A DNA stretch of 64,000 nucleotides from JANNNF01 sp963772935 (GTDB lineage Bacteria; Pseudomonadota; Alphaproteobacteria; Rhodobacterales; Rhodobacteraceae), in the NCBI GenBank assembly GCA_963772935.1, contig CAVYZK010000001.1, positions 226,970-290,969 on the forward strand. The letters are read 5' to 3'. The first letter of the stretch is position 1, and each line of letters starts with the position of its first letter. The notes under the pieces were generated by a model, which was not told the DNA's origin, did not search any database, and was given only the letters and a program-made list of their open reading frames with translations. Made by a program: the position numbers and the translations under genes. Shown here piece by piece: positions 26,117 through 35,143 of the stretch.

Positions 26117-27122
26117 ATGAAAGCCTTTGTCGTCGACAAGTACAAGAAGAAGGGCCCGCTCCGTCTGGCCGACATGCCCGAGCCGCAGCCGGACACGAAT
26201 GACGTCCTCGTGCGCATTCACGCCGCCGCGCTGAACCAGCTGGACAGCAAGCTGCGCGATGGAGAGTTCAAGCTGTTCCTGCCCTATCGCCCGCCCTTCA
26301 TCCTTGGCCACGATCTGGCCGGAACCGTGGTGCGCGTCGGCGCGAATGTGCGCGGGTTCAAGGTGGGGGACGAGGTCTATGCTCGCCCCCGCGACCACCG
26401 CATTGGCACCTTTAGCCGAATTCATTGCGGTCGATGCTGCCGATCTGGCGCTCAAGCCCGCAAGCCTGACGATGGAAGAGGCCGCTGGCGTTCCACTGGT
26501 CGGGTTGACCGCCTGGCAGGCGCTGGTCGAGTTGGGCCGCGTGCAACCGGGCCAGAAAGTGTTCATCCAGGCCGGGTCCGGCGGCGTGGGCACCGTCGCG
26601 ATCCAGCTGGCGAAGCATCTGGGTGCGACCGTGGCGACGACGACCAGCGCCGCGAATGCCGATCTGGTGCGCCGCCTTGGGGCGGACGTGGTGATCGACT
26701 ACAAGACGCAGGACTTCGAGCAGGTCTTGTCCGACTATGATCTGGTGCTGCACAGCCAGGATACGACCGCGCTGAAGAAGTCGCTGAAGGTGCTGAAGCC
26801 CGGCGGCATTCTGGTGTCGATCTCTGGCCCGCCGACCCCGGCCTTTGCGCGCGATCTGAAGCTGAACGCCGTCCTGCGCTTTGTGATCCACATGCTTAGC
26901 CGCGGTGTGCGCAATGAGGCCAGACTGCGCTCCGTCCGCTATGCCTTCCTGTTCATGCGGGCCGAGGGTTCGCAACTGGCCCAGATCGCCAAGCTGATCG
27001 ACGATGGCGTGATCCGCCCCGTGGTGGACAAGGTCTTTCCCTTTGCCCAGACAGCCGAGGCTTTGGCCTATGTCGATACCGGCCGCGCCAAGGGCAAGGT
27101 CGTGGTCAAGGTCGCCGACTAG
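26117..27122 (+). pseudogene. Zinc-independent MDR (quinone oxidoreductase-like) dehydrogenase with one frameshift
   Basis: The start MKAFVVDKYKKKGPLRLADM (ATG at 26117 after CCGGAGAG) runs through RPPFILGHDLAGTVV to GDEVYARPRDHRIGTF. The protein then continues in another frame from AEFIAVDAADLALKP to the stop at 27122, including the NADP motif IQAGSGGVGTVAIQLAK. One extra A near 26414 (TTTAGCC for an expected TTTGCC) explains the shift. The rest is intact over about 335 residues, so a sequencing indel is possible. It is the third gene of the TetR-controlled operon and precedes a strong terminator. Confidence 0.82.
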
Positions 27123-27146
27123 GCCTTGGGCTGCTGACAAGACGAA

Positions 27147-27174
27147 GGGGGCCGCAGCGCTGCGGCCCCCTTTT
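27147..27174 (+). terminator. Rho-independent terminator between convergent MDR and TetR genes
   Basis: A 12-bp perfect palindrome (GGGGGCCGCAGC and its complement, no loop beyond the centre) is followed by TTTT. It lies 25 nt after the MDR stop and 20 nt before the stop of the convergent tetR-type gene. It ends the rightward operon and, being symmetrical, may act in both directions. Confidence 0.8.
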
Positions 27175-27193
27175 GTCATCGTGCGTCCCAAGA

Positions 27194-27754
27194 TCAGGCG
27201 TGCCGATCAAGGATGGCGTGGCAATCGGCCCGGCAGGTGTCCAGAATCTCATCCGCAAGCGCCGATGCATCCGGGCAGGCGCGCGACAGCACCACCGCGC
27301 CGACTGCTTGCGCCAGAAGGCTGATCGCCTTTGGTCGGGCATCCGGTTGTCCTGCTAGGCTGCGCTCCAAGGCTGCAAACAGGCCCGCGATGCCTTCACC
27401 AAAGACGACCCGCGTATCGTCCGGCAACCGCGCCGCCTCGCCGCTCAGCGCCGCCGCAGGGCACCCCTGTCCCCGCGCATCCCTGTGCGGGCGCGAGATA
27501 TAGGCGTCGATCACTTCGCCCACCGAATAGCCGGCATAGCGTTCAGAGGTTTCAACAAACCCCTTCGTCGCGGCCTCGGCGATCAGCGCCTCTTTACTGG
27601 CAAAGTGGTTGTAAAACCCGCCATGGGTCAGCCCCGCCACCTTCATCAGGTCGGCCACGCCAACGCCGTCAAACCCCCGCTCCCGGAACATCTCGGAGGC
27701 GATGGCGACGATCCGGTCGTGATTTTCCTGCTTCTTCTCCTTCGTGATCCGCAT
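27194..27754 (-). CDS. TetR/AcrR-family repressor
   Basis: A 186-residue regulator. The N-terminal HTH is clear: IVAIASEMFRERGFDGVGVA, then DLMKVAGLTHGGFYNHFASK at residues about 28-50. The ligand-binding part contains RGQGCPAAALSGEAAR, typical of repressors of electrophile- or quinone-responsive oxidoreductase operons. It is divergent from the hydrolase gene at 27865, and palindromes in the 110-bp gap probably bind it. The matching 13-mer at 24293 suggests it also represses the SDR operon to its left. Confidence 0.88.
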   Translation of the reverse strand: MRITKEKKQENHDRIVAIASEMFRERGFDGVGVADLMKVAGLTHGGFYNHFASKEALIAEAATKGFVETSERYAGYSVGEVIDAYISRPHRDARGQGCPAAALSGEAARLPDDTRVVFGEGIAGLFAALERSLAGQPDARPKAISLLAQAVGAVVLSRACPDASALADEILDTCRADCHAILDRHA

Positions 27755-27785
27755 GTCGGAACCCTTTCAACGGCACGCCCATCAA

Positions 27786-27837
27786 ATGATGTTGATCATC
27801 ATCATAGATTGACTCTATTGCTGATGTATATCATTAA
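27786..27837. promoter_or_regulatory. Divergent operator/promoter region of the TetR and hydrolase genes
   Basis: Two elements are seen. ATGATG-TTGAT-CATCAT (27786-27802) is a perfect 6-bp-arm inverted repeat near the tetR start. Toward the hydrolase, TTGACT (27809-27814) and CATTAA (27832-27837) are 17 nt apart and enclose TGATGTATATCAT (27822-27834), which differs by one base from the 13-mer at 24293. A repressor bound there would cover the promoter. Confidence 0.55.
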
Positions 27838-27864
27838 TACTCCATCCAACGCAAGGAGCAGATC

Positions 27865-28710
27865 ATGTCAGACACACATCTCACCGCACCCACGCGGTTC
27901 ATCGAGCTTGACGGCGCGCGCTTTGCCTATCGCCGCTGGGGCAACGCAGGGTCGGGGCAGCCGCCGCTGTTTTTCCTGCAACATTTCCGGGGCGGCATGG
28001 ACCATTGGGACCCTTTGATGACCGATGGCCTCGCCGCCGGTCGTGAGGTGATCCTGTATGACCCCCGCGGTCTGGCCTCGTCCACCGGCACTCCGCGCGG
28101 GTTGATCGAGGATATGGCCGACGACGCGGCGACGGTGATCCGCGCCCTGGGTCTGGCCTTGGTCGATGTCGTGGGGTTCTCACTTGGCGGCATGGTCGCG
28201 CAGGACCTGACCCGGCGGCATCCCGATCTGGTGCGCAAGCTGATGCTCTTGGGCACGCAACCGCGCGGCGGCAATCCGGACCCGGACCCCAGGATTTTTG
28301 AGGTAGCCCCGAACCCAGTGCCGACGGTCGATGATTTCCTGTTCCTGTTCTTCGGCCCGTCCGAGGCCGCGCAACAGGCGGGCCGCGCCTTCTGGGACCG
28401 CCGTCACCTGCGGGCAGATCAGGACCCGCCAAGCTCGGCCGAAGTCATGATGGGCCAGATCGCCGCGAACACGGCTTTCGTCACCCCGCTGGACCCGGAA
28501 GCGCCCTTTGCGCATCTGAAGGAGATCACCCAGCCAACCCTGGTCGTCAACGGTGTGAACGACGTGATGATCGCCACGATCAACTCGTGGCATATGGTGC
28601 AGAACATCCCCAACGCCCAGCTGATCGTCTACCCCGATGCCGGACACGGCGCGCAGTTCCAGTATCCCGAACGCTTCCTGAAACACGCTGTCCAGTTCCT
28701 GGACGAGTGA
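27865..28710 (+). CDS. Alpha/beta hydrolase
   Basis: A 281-residue hydrolase beginning MSDTHLTAPTRFIELDGARF (AAGGAG ribosome site). The nucleophile elbow is VGFSLGGMVA with Ser near 105, the acid lies in VNGVNDVMI near 225 and His in YPDAGHGAQF near 262. In place of an HGG oxyanion motif it has LQHFRGGMDHWDP. It is followed 28 nt later by an old-yellow-enzyme gene in the same operon and preceded by the TetR operator. It is the likely paralog of the hydrolase at 25235. Confidence 0.87.
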   Translation: MSDTHLTAPTRFIELDGARFAYRRWGNAGSGQPPLFFLQHFRGGMDHWDPLMTDGLAAGREVILYDPRGLASSTGTPRGLIEDMADDAATVIRALGLALVDVVGFSLGGMVAQDLTRRHPDLVRKLMLLGTQPRGGNPDPDPRIFEVAPNPVPTVDDFLFLFFGPSEAAQQAGRAFWDRRHLRADQDPPSSAEVMMGQIAANTAFVTPLDPEAPFAHLKEITQPTLVVNGVNDVMIATINSWHMVQNIPNAQLIVYPDAGHGAQFQYPERFLKHAVQFLDE

Positions 28711-28737
28711 CCTGGAACGCATAAAGAGAGACGACAC

Positions 28738-29829
28738 ATGACCCAGAACCCTATCTTCCAGCCCTACGATCTTGGCCCGCTGAAACTGGCCAACCGGATC
28801 GTCATGGCCCCTTTGACCCGCAACAGAGCTGCCGCCGGGCTGGTCCCCGGACCCCATGCCGCCGAATACTACGCGCAGCGCGCCAGCGCCGGCTTGATCA
28901 TCGCCGAGGCGACGCAAATCTCGCCGCAAGCCCAAGGGTATCAGGATACCCCCGGCATCTATACGCCCGAGCAAATCGCAGGGTGGAGGGTGGTGACTGA
29001 CGCGGTTCACGCCAAGGGCGGGCGCATCTTCCTGCAAATCTGGCATGTGGGGCGCGTCAGCCATGTCGATCTGCAGCCGGGCGGTGCGGCCCCGGTCGCT
29101 CCCTCTGCGATTTCGGCGGGGACGAAGACCTTCGTGAACAACAGCTTCGCGGATACCTCGATGCCCCGGGCGCTTGGGACCGAAGAAATTCCCGCCATCA
29201 TCGCGGACTTCCGGCAAGCCGCCGCAAATGCCATCGCGGCGGGCTTTGACGGAGTCGAGATCCACGGCGCGAACGGCTATCTTCTGGACCAGTTCGCCAA
29301 GGACGGCGCGAACCACCGCACCGATGCCTATGGCGGCTCGGTCGAGAACCGCGCCCGGCTGATGCTGGAGGTGGCCGAGGCTGTCGCGTCCGAAATCGGG
29401 GCGGGGCGTACCGGCATCCGCATCTCGCCGGTCTCGCCTGCCAATGGCGTGTCATGCAGCGATCCGCAGCCGCAGTTCGATTACATCGTCGATCACCTGA
29501 ACAAGCTGGGCCTGGTCTATCTGCATGTGGTCGAAGGCGCGACCGGAGGCCCGCGCGACGTGGCACCCTTCGATTTCGCGGGCCTGCGTCGGCGGTTCTC
29601 GGGCACCTACATTGGCAACAACGGCTATGATCTGGACCTTGCGACGGCGCATCTGGCCTCGGGCGAGGCAGACCTTTTCGCCTTTGGCCGCCCCTTCATC
29701 GCCAATCCCGATCTGGTCGCCCGGCTGCAATCCGGTGCCGAACTGAACGCGATCAACCCGGCCACAATCTATGGCGGCGGGGCTGAAGGGTATACCGACT
29801 ATCCGGCCTTGGCCCACGTCGTGGCGTAA
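28738..29829 (+). CDS. Old yellow enzyme family alkene reductase (NemA-like)
   Basis: A 363-residue FMN-dependent TIM-barrel reductase. Family features are NRIVMAPLTRNRA at the N-terminus, QIWHVGRVSH (FMN contact), the substrate-binding HxxN pair in EIHGANGYLLDQF near residues 178-190, TDAYGGSVENRARL, and the late FGRPFIANPDL phosphate site. It reduces activated C=C bonds or nitro compounds with NADPH. Co-transcribed with a hydrolase under a TetR-type operator, it fits an electrophile-responsive detoxification or catabolic operon. Confidence 0.93.
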   Translation: MTQNPIFQPYDLGPLKLANRIVMAPLTRNRAAAGLVPGPHAAEYYAQRASAGLIIAEATQISPQAQGYQDTPGIYTPEQIAGWRVVTDAVHAKGGRIFLQIWHVGRVSHVDLQPGGAAPVAPSAISAGTKTFVNNSFADTSMPRALGTEEIPAIIADFRQAAANAIAAGFDGVEIHGANGYLLDQFAKDGANHRTDAYGGSVENRARLMLEVAEAVASEIGAGRTGIRISPVSPANGVSCSDPQPQFDYIVDHLNKLGLVYLHVVEGATGGPRDVAPFDFAGLRRRFSGTYIGNNGYDLDLATAHLASGEADLFAFGRPFIANPDLVARLQSGAELNAINPATIYGGGAEGYTDYPALAHVVA

Positions 29830-29836
29830 GACAAGC

Positions 29837-29867
29837 AGCGCAAGACCGGGCGTTCCGGTCCTGCGCT
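29837..29867. terminator. Hairpin after the old yellow enzyme gene
   Basis: AGCGCA-A-GACCGG and CCGGTC-C-TGCGCT arms form a long stem with one mismatch around a short loop, 8 nt after the stop. There is no T tract. It lies between convergent genes and probably serves as a transcription end for both. Confidence 0.5.
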
Positions 29868-29877
29868 AGGCCCGCTT

Positions 29878-30316
29878 TCAGGCGAAGCTGACCTCGTTCG
29901 ACAGCGGTAACGACCGGATACGGTTGCCGGTCAGCGCATAGATCGCACTGGTCAGCGCCGGGGCCACCGGCGGCGCGCCGACTTCGCCCATCTTGTGATA
30001 GTTTTCCAGCACCACGACCTCGGACTCCGGGCATTGGCTGTTGTGCAATGGGTCGTGCTCGGGGAAGTTCGTCTGTTCGACCATGCCATCCGCGAAGGTG
30101 ATCTCCTGACCCATCGCCGCTGAGAGGCTAAAGATCGCGGCCGAGGTCAGCTGGGCCTTGATGATCTGGGGATCAATCGCCGTGCCGACATCGGCGGCAA
30201 TCCAGATCTTTTCGACGCGCAGCCCTGCGGGCGTGTCGGCAATCTGCACGACCTCGCCGACCCAGCTGCCATTCGACAGCATGAAGGTAAAACCTTTTCC
30301 CTTGCCGAACGGCTGC
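29878..30316 (-). pseudogene. Molybdopterin-binding dehydrogenase subunit, C-terminal fragment cut by IS21
   Basis: The frame read leftward from the IS21 end runs QPFGKGKGFTFMLSNGSWVG, then VEKIWIAADVGTAIDPQII and a late GEVGAPPVAPALTSAIYAL to the stop at 29878. These are the last roughly 145 residues of a xanthine dehydrogenase-family large subunit of the isoquinoline/aldehyde oxidoreductase type. EVGAPP is close to the catalytic glutamate motif GxGExxxP. The rest of the gene is missing: IS21 begins at 30317, and no matching N-terminal part was found beyond its other end. Confidence 0.8.
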
Positions 30317-30389
30317 TGTTGATTTCTACCCGGAAGTGACCCGGGTTTTTCATCGAGAACTGACCCGCCTGAAGGTTATGTTCTTCGGT

Positions 30390-31181
30390 TTATGGTTGGG
30401 TCAAGACATGGGTGGTCTCCCTTTTCGTTTTGGCTACTGCTGAGCTGGCCTTGAATCGGAAGCTGTCATTTCCGGTCTCGAGGATGTGGCATCGGTGGGT
30501 GAGACGATCGAGCAAGGCGGTGGTCATTTTTGCGTCACCGAACACCGTTGCCCATTCGCTGAAGCTGAGATTGGTTGTGATGACGACGCTGGTGCGCTCG
30601 TAAAGTTTGCTCAGGAGGTGGAAGAGCAGCGCCCCACCTGATGCACTGAACGGCAGGTAGCCTAGTTCATCAAGGATCACGAGGTCGAGCTTGGTCATTG
30701 CCTCGGCGATCTGCCCGGCCTTGCCCTTGGCCTTTTCCTGCTCAAGGGCGTTGACCAGTTCGATGGTGGAGAAGAAACGGACCTTGCGGCGGTGATGCTC
30801 GATGGCCTGGACGCCGAGAGCCGTTGCGACGTGGGTCTTGCCGGTGCCCGGCCCGCCGATCAGGACCACGTTCTGCGCCCCATCCATGAACTCGCAGCGA
30901 TGCAGCGTCCTGACAGTGGCCTCATTGATCTCACTGGTCGCAAAGTCAAAGCCGGAGAGGTCCTTGTAGGCCGGGAAGCGCGCTGACTTCATGTGATAGG
31001 CGATCGACCGAACCTCGCGTTCGGCCAATTCGGCCTTCAGAAGTTGCGACAGCATTGGCACGGCAGTCTCAAAGGCCGGAGCGCCTTGCTCGATCAGGTC
31101 GGTAACGGCCTGGGACATGCCATGCATCTTCAGGCTGCGCAGCATGATGACGATGGCGCCCGCGGCGGGATCATGACGCAT
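30390..31181 (-). CDS. istB: IS21 helper ATPase IstB
   Basis: A 263-residue AAA+ helper of transposition. Walker A is GGPGTGKTHVATALG near residue 110 and Walker B is LVILDELGYLPFS near 170, with ITTNLSFSEWATVFGD and the LLDRLTHRCHI arginine-finger region after it. The start chosen (MRHDPAAGA, ATG at 31181) overlaps the istA stop by 11 nt, the usual coupling. The family activates the IstA transposase and directs target choice. Confidence 0.93.
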   Translation of the reverse strand: MRHDPAAGAIVIMLRSLKMHGMSQAVTDLIEQGAPAFETAVPMLSQLLKAELAEREVRSIAYHMKSARFPAYKDLSGFDFATSEINEATVRTLHRCEFMDGAQNVVLIGGPGTGKTHVATALGVQAIEHHRRKVRFFSTIELVNALEQEKAKGKAGQIAEAMTKLDLVILDELGYLPFSASGGALLFHLLSKLYERTSVVITTNLSFSEWATVFGDAKMTTALLDRLTHRCHILETGNDSFRFKASSAVAKTKRETTHVLTQP

Positions 31182-32703
31182 GGCGGCCCCCGGCGATCTG
31201 CGCCCGCAGACCGTCATAGCGTTCGACATTGGCCTTGGGCTCGCGGTGCAGGACCAGTGCTTGCGGTGTATCCAGTGGCGGCCCGCCAACGACCTTGCCA
31301 TCGACCAGCCGGTGCAACAGGTTCAGAACATGTGTCTTGGTAGGCGCGCCCGCAGCCAGGGCCATTTCCACCGCGGTCAGCACAGCCTGTTCATCGTGGT
31401 GCAAAACCAACGCCAGGACATCGACCATCTCTCTGTCGCCCCCGGGCTTGCACAGCATGTGATCCTGAAACTGCCTGAATGCGTGCGGTAATTCCAAGAA
31501 GGGTGCGCCGTTGCGTAAGGCCCCGGGCTTGCGCTGAACGACAGCCAGATAGTGCCGCCAATCATAGATCGTCTGCGGTGGCAGCTTGTGGCTGCGCTGG
31601 ATCACGCGGCCATGTTCGCACAGGATTTTGCCCTCGGCCGCCACAACCAGCCGATCCGGATAGACTCTCAGGCTGACAGGCCGGTTGGCGAACGACGCCG
31701 GAACGCTGTAGCGATTGCGCTCGAAGCTGATCAGGCATGTGGGTGAGACGCGCTTGCTCAACTCGATGAAGCCATCAAACGCGACGGGCAGTGGCATCAG
31801 TGCGGCCTGCTCTTCGGCCCAGACATCGGCGATTGTGCCCGGTTCTTTGCCATGCGGGGTCTGGCGCCACAGTTCCAGGCAACGCTGTTCCAACCAAGCG
31901 TTCAGCGCGGCAAGGTCGGGGAAGTCCGGCATGCCTTGCAACATCTGGTGGCGGGAATCCCGAACGTTCTTCTCGACTTGCCCCTTCTCCCAGCCCGCTG
32001 CCGGGTTGCAGAACTGCGGCTCATAGACATAGTGGTTTGTCATGGCGAGAAAGCGCATGTTGATCTGCCGTTCCTTGCCCCGGCCAACGCGATCCACCGC
32101 CGTCTTCATGTTGTCGTAGATGCCGCGTCCCGGCACGCCTTCGAATACCCGGAACCCATGCACATGCGCATCAAACAGCATCTCATGGGTCTGCAAGGGA
32201 TAGGCCCGCAGCAGAAAAACCCGGCTGTGCGACAACTTGATATGCGCCACCTGCAGCTTGGTGCGCTCTCCCCCCAGAACGGCAAAATCCTCGCTCCAAT
32301 CAAACTGGAACGCCTCGCCAGGCTGAAAGACCAGCGGCACAAAGGTTCCGCGCCCCGTCGTCTGTTGCTCACGCTGGCGATCTGCCCGCCACACCCGAGC
32401 AAAAGCGGCAACCCGACCGTAGGACCCAGTGTAGCCCAGCTTCACCAAGTCATCATGCAGCTGTTTCGACGTCCGTCGCTGTTTGCGTGACTTCCCGGTC
32501 TCGGTCTTCAGCCAGCCCGACAGCTTTGCGGCAAAGGGATCAAGCTTGCCCGGTCGCTCGGCAATCCTGAACGCAGGCTCAACCGCTCCAGATCGCAAAT
32601 ACTTCCGAATGGTATTGCGCGACAACTTCGTCCGTCGTGCGATCTCCCGAATGGACAGATGCTCACGCAATGCCCAACGCCGAATAATACTCAAAAATGC
32701 CAT
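31171..32703 (-). CDS. istA: IS21 transposase IstA
   Basis: A 510-residue DDE transposase with an N-terminal HTH (LSIREIARRTKLSRNTIRKYL, residues about 14-34). Its integrase core includes AFQFDWSEDFAVLGG (first Asp) and a conserved IYDNMKTAVDRVG region, with a catalytic Glu in KGQVEKNVRDSR. The start at MAFLSIIRRW (32703) is supported by a GGAG site 8 nt upstream; the longer frame has no such site. Intact, so the element may be active. Confidence 0.93.
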   Translation of the reverse strand: MAFLSIIRRWALREHLSIREIARRTKLSRNTIRKYLRSGAVEPAFRIAERPGKLDPFAAKLSGWLKTETGKSRKQRRTSKQLHDDLVKLGYTGSYGRVAAFARVWRADRQREQQTTGRGTFVPLVFQPGEAFQFDWSEDFAVLGGERTKLQVAHIKLSHSRVFLLRAYPLQTHEMLFDAHVHGFRVFEGVPGRGIYDNMKTAVDRVGRGKERQINMRFLAMTNHYVYEPQFCNPAAGWEKGQVEKNVRDSRHQMLQGMPDFPDLAALNAWLEQRCLELWRQTPHGKEPGTIADVWAEEQAALMPLPVAFDGFIELSKRVSPTCLISFERNRYSVPASFANRPVSLRVYPDRLVVAAEGKILCEHGRVIQRSHKLPPQTIYDWRHYLAVVQRKPGALRNGAPFLELPHAFRQFQDHMLCKPGGDREMVDVLALVLHHDEQAVLTAVEMALAAGAPTKTHVLNLLHRLVDGKVVGGPPLDTPQALVLHREPKANVERYDGLRAQIAGGRHAS

Positions 32704-32816
32704 GCCGATCACTCCAATATCCCCTGCTGCCAGCAGCCAAGCGGAAGGTGTCACATGGGGCAGTTCTCAATGAAAATTATGCCCCTACCCGGGTCACTTC
32801 TGGGTGGAAATCAACA

Positions 32817-33471
32817 CGGGACCCGTTGGTCGCGCTTCGCAAGATTCAGGGACGGAATGACGACGAACTCTTGGTAAAAACTTGGCACCGGGGGGGCTGC
32901 ACATCGACCATCAGGAATCGCCTTGGGGCCATGGTGGGGCACGCGGCGCTGGCTGCCCGGCGCGGTGATCCTGACGAATGGCCCGAAGGTCCCCAGAGAT
33001 ATCTCCGGGGACCCTGCGCTGATCGTCCTGACTTAAGCTGGGGCCATTCGCGTCACCACGGGCGATCTGGACTGGCTGCTTCGCTCGGGTTCGTTTCAGC
33101 ACTGTGTGCGGAAATGCCCAATCCAATCGCCTGCCTTGCGGCAACGGGCCGGGTCATGGCCATAAGCCCGCTGCCAGGCAATCCAAGGGGTCAGGGATGC
33201 CCAATAATCATCGGTTTGACGAGGTTGCGACGCAGGAGGCGGCTTTCAATCCCAACCCCGGCGACGTGCAAAACAGCGAGGACGTCTTTCAAGGCGCCGT
33301 CTTCATTCTCTTCACAGTCCTCGCCTTCCGTCGTCAGCTGGGGTCAGTCGCCGCTGTCAGCCATGGCCTGCCGCGCGGCGATATTCCAAGGTGTCGCCGC
33401 TTTGGACATCACGAGACCGGTTCCGATCACCACGGCCAGCAGAGCAAGGGCGGCCTCGTCTTGCGAAGAGA
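32817..33471. other. Intergenic stretch right of IS21, no convincing gene
   Basis: No recognisable gene was found in these 655 bases. Short frames exist on both strands. One on the minus strand near 33350-33475 encodes a hydrophobic stretch (ALALLAVVIGTGLVMS) ending in a stop. A plus-strand frame begins at the ATG at 33197 (MPNNHRFDEVATQEA) but runs into the RTX gene on the other strand. Either could be a remnant of a gene lost when IS21 inserted. Confidence 0.4.
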
Positions 33472-35136
33472 TTACATGAACAGGAAGTCCGAAAGGGTAA
33501 GTCCGGTGACGCCGTCCAACATCACGACCATGCCGCCCAGATCAACGCGGCTATCGGCCCCGATCTCTGTCCAAGAGACTTGCGCCGCCGTGATCCCCTG
33601 GAGTGCGAGGTGATCGACGCCAAGGTCAAAGTCGGTGACATGGTCCACCCCGCCCCGCGCGGCAAAGAAGAAAGTGTCGGCCCCCATACCTCCGGTCAGG
33701 ACATCGGCACCCTTGCCGCCCGACAGAAGGTCGTCACCATAGCCGCCCATCAGCCGGTTGGCCCCGTCCGAACCCGTCAGGCTGACCGAGGTCAGGCAAA
33801 GCCCGGCATCCACCGCCTCGAAGCCGCGCGTCACGCCCGCATCGCCCGCCACCTGATCGGCGGCAGAAAGGGTGACCGCAGTCGCCGACTTCAGGACCAG
33901 GGTATCGACGCCAGACCCACCTTCGGAGACCACGTCGGCACCGTCCCAGATCACCCGGTCGGCTCCGTCGCCCGCGTAGAGCTTGTCCGCCCCCGCGCCG
34001 CCATCCAGCACATCGGCACCGCTCTTGCCATTCAGCACATCCGCGCCATCGAGGCCAAAGATCCGCTCGGCCGCATTGGTGCCGTTCATCGTCTCGGCCA
34101 GGTTGCTGCCGATCCGCAACGCATCGGCCGTCCCGGCCACATTCACTTGCAGGATCCCGGCCGTCCCATCGGCAGAGACGATGTTCATCTGCTCGGCCAG
34201 GCTTTCGCCAACGCCAAGGGCCTGAACTTCCAGCGCGTCGGTGTCGAGGCGGAAGCTCCAGCCTGCTGCATCGACGGCAAAGACCCCATGCGGCGCGGCT
34301 GAGACGCCCTGCGTCGCCAGGCTGGCCTCGCCGGTATCGACGTCGCTGACGGTCACGACTCCCCGAACCGTGCTGCCGTCCTCGGTCATGTCGGCGGTAT
34401 TGCCCAAGAAGGTCGCGGCGTCATTGACCCCGGTGACGGTGAAGCTGGCCTGTGCGGGCGTCAGGTGCAGCCCGTCGCTGACCTGGAAATCGACGGTTAC
34501 GACCTGCGTCACGCCCGCGCCCAGGATATCATAGGCCGTATTCGTCGGATCTAGGGTCAGCAGGCTGCCGTCAAAGCTGACGCCCGCCGGAAGCGATCCA
34601 ATAACAGCCGACAGCACCGCAGCCGGATCAGCATCGGTGGCCAAGGCCAAGGGGTCGACCGAGACCACCGCCCCGCCCTCGGTCGCCACGGCCGCAACCG
34701 CGCCCGAGACCACGGGCGCGTTCTGGTTGGGATTGACCAGCCAGATATCGCCATCGGTGAACTGCAGATGCTCGACGCCGACAGCGATGGTCCGCGCCCC
34801 GCCCACCAGGTCGGTGATGGTCAGGCCAAAGCCCACGATGTTGGTCATGTGGAACTCGGCCATCATGCCCGCAAAGGACACCGTGTCATAGCCGAGCCCT
34901 CCATCGATCCCGGTTGCGGGGGTCATCATCACACCATTGGTGGCGGTCCGATCGATCAGGATCAGATCGTCGCCCGCCCCGCCATCGACGCGGTTCGTCC
35001 CCGCGCCGCCGTCGATCGTGTCGTTGCCCTCGCCGCCCAACAGCGAGTCGTTGCCGCCGAGGCCGAGGAGCAACTCGTCGCCCGCCCCGCCCAGGATCGT
35101 ATCGGCGCCATTGCTGCCGGTCAGTGTCACAGCCAT
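33472..35136 (-). CDS. RTX calcium-binding secreted protein with VCBS/cadherin-like domain
   Basis: A 554-residue protein with no Sec signal. Nonapeptide repeats of the GGxGxDxL type occupy residues 1-60 (NGADTILGG, GNDSLLGG, GNDTIDGG) and about 360-500. Between them, from about 140, lies an extracellular beta-sandwich region with a cadherin-like opening (VSVDPLALATDADP) and a VCBS-type motif (VTGVNDAATFLGNTADMTED). The end, GVDHLALQG...LSDFLFM, fits an uncleaved type I secretion signal. Its start is 8 nt after the stop of the giant RTX gene, so both are one operon. The calcium-bound protein is expected outside the cell or on its surface. No type I exporter is in the window. Confidence 0.88.
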   Translation of the reverse strand: MAVTLTGSNGADTILGGAGDELLLGLGGNDSLLGGEGNDTIDGGAGTNRVDGGAGDDLILIDRTATNGVMMTPATGIDGGLGYDTVSFAGMMAEFHMTNIVGFGLTITDLVGGARTIAVGVEHLQFTDGDIWLVNPNQNAPVVSGAVAAVATEGGAVVSVDPLALATDADPAAVLSAVIGSLPAGVSFDGSLLTLDPTNTAYDILGAGVTQVVTVDFQVSDGLHLTPAQASFTVTGVNDAATFLGNTADMTEDGSTVRGVVTVSDVDTGEASLATQGVSAAPHGVFAVDAAGWSFRLDTDALEVQALGVGESLAEQMNIVSADGTAGILQVNVAGTADALRIGSNLAETMNGTNAAERIFGLDGADVLNGKSGADVLDGGAGADKLYAGDGADRVIWDGADVVSEGGSGVDTLVLKSATAVTLSAADQVAGDAGVTRGFEAVDAGLCLTSVSLTGSDGANRLMGGYGDDLLSGGKGADVLTGGMGADTFFFAARGGVDHVTDFDLGVDHLALQGITAAQVSWTEIGADSRVDLGGMVVMLDGVTGLTLSDFLFM

Positions 35137-35143
35137 GATATCC

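Larger units (their letters stand above)
30317..32816 (-). mobile_element. Complete IS21-family insertion sequence (2,500 bp)
   Basis: The ends are imperfect inverted repeats: TGTTGATTTCTACCCGGAAG at 30317 and, on the other strand from 32816, TGTTGATTTCCACCCAGAAG, both continuing TGACCCGGG. Between them lie istA and istB in the normal order and with overlapping ends. I see no matching target duplication in the flanking bases, which may mean the flanks were rearranged. The element interrupts a molybdenum-dehydrogenase gene on its left side. Confidence 0.9.
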
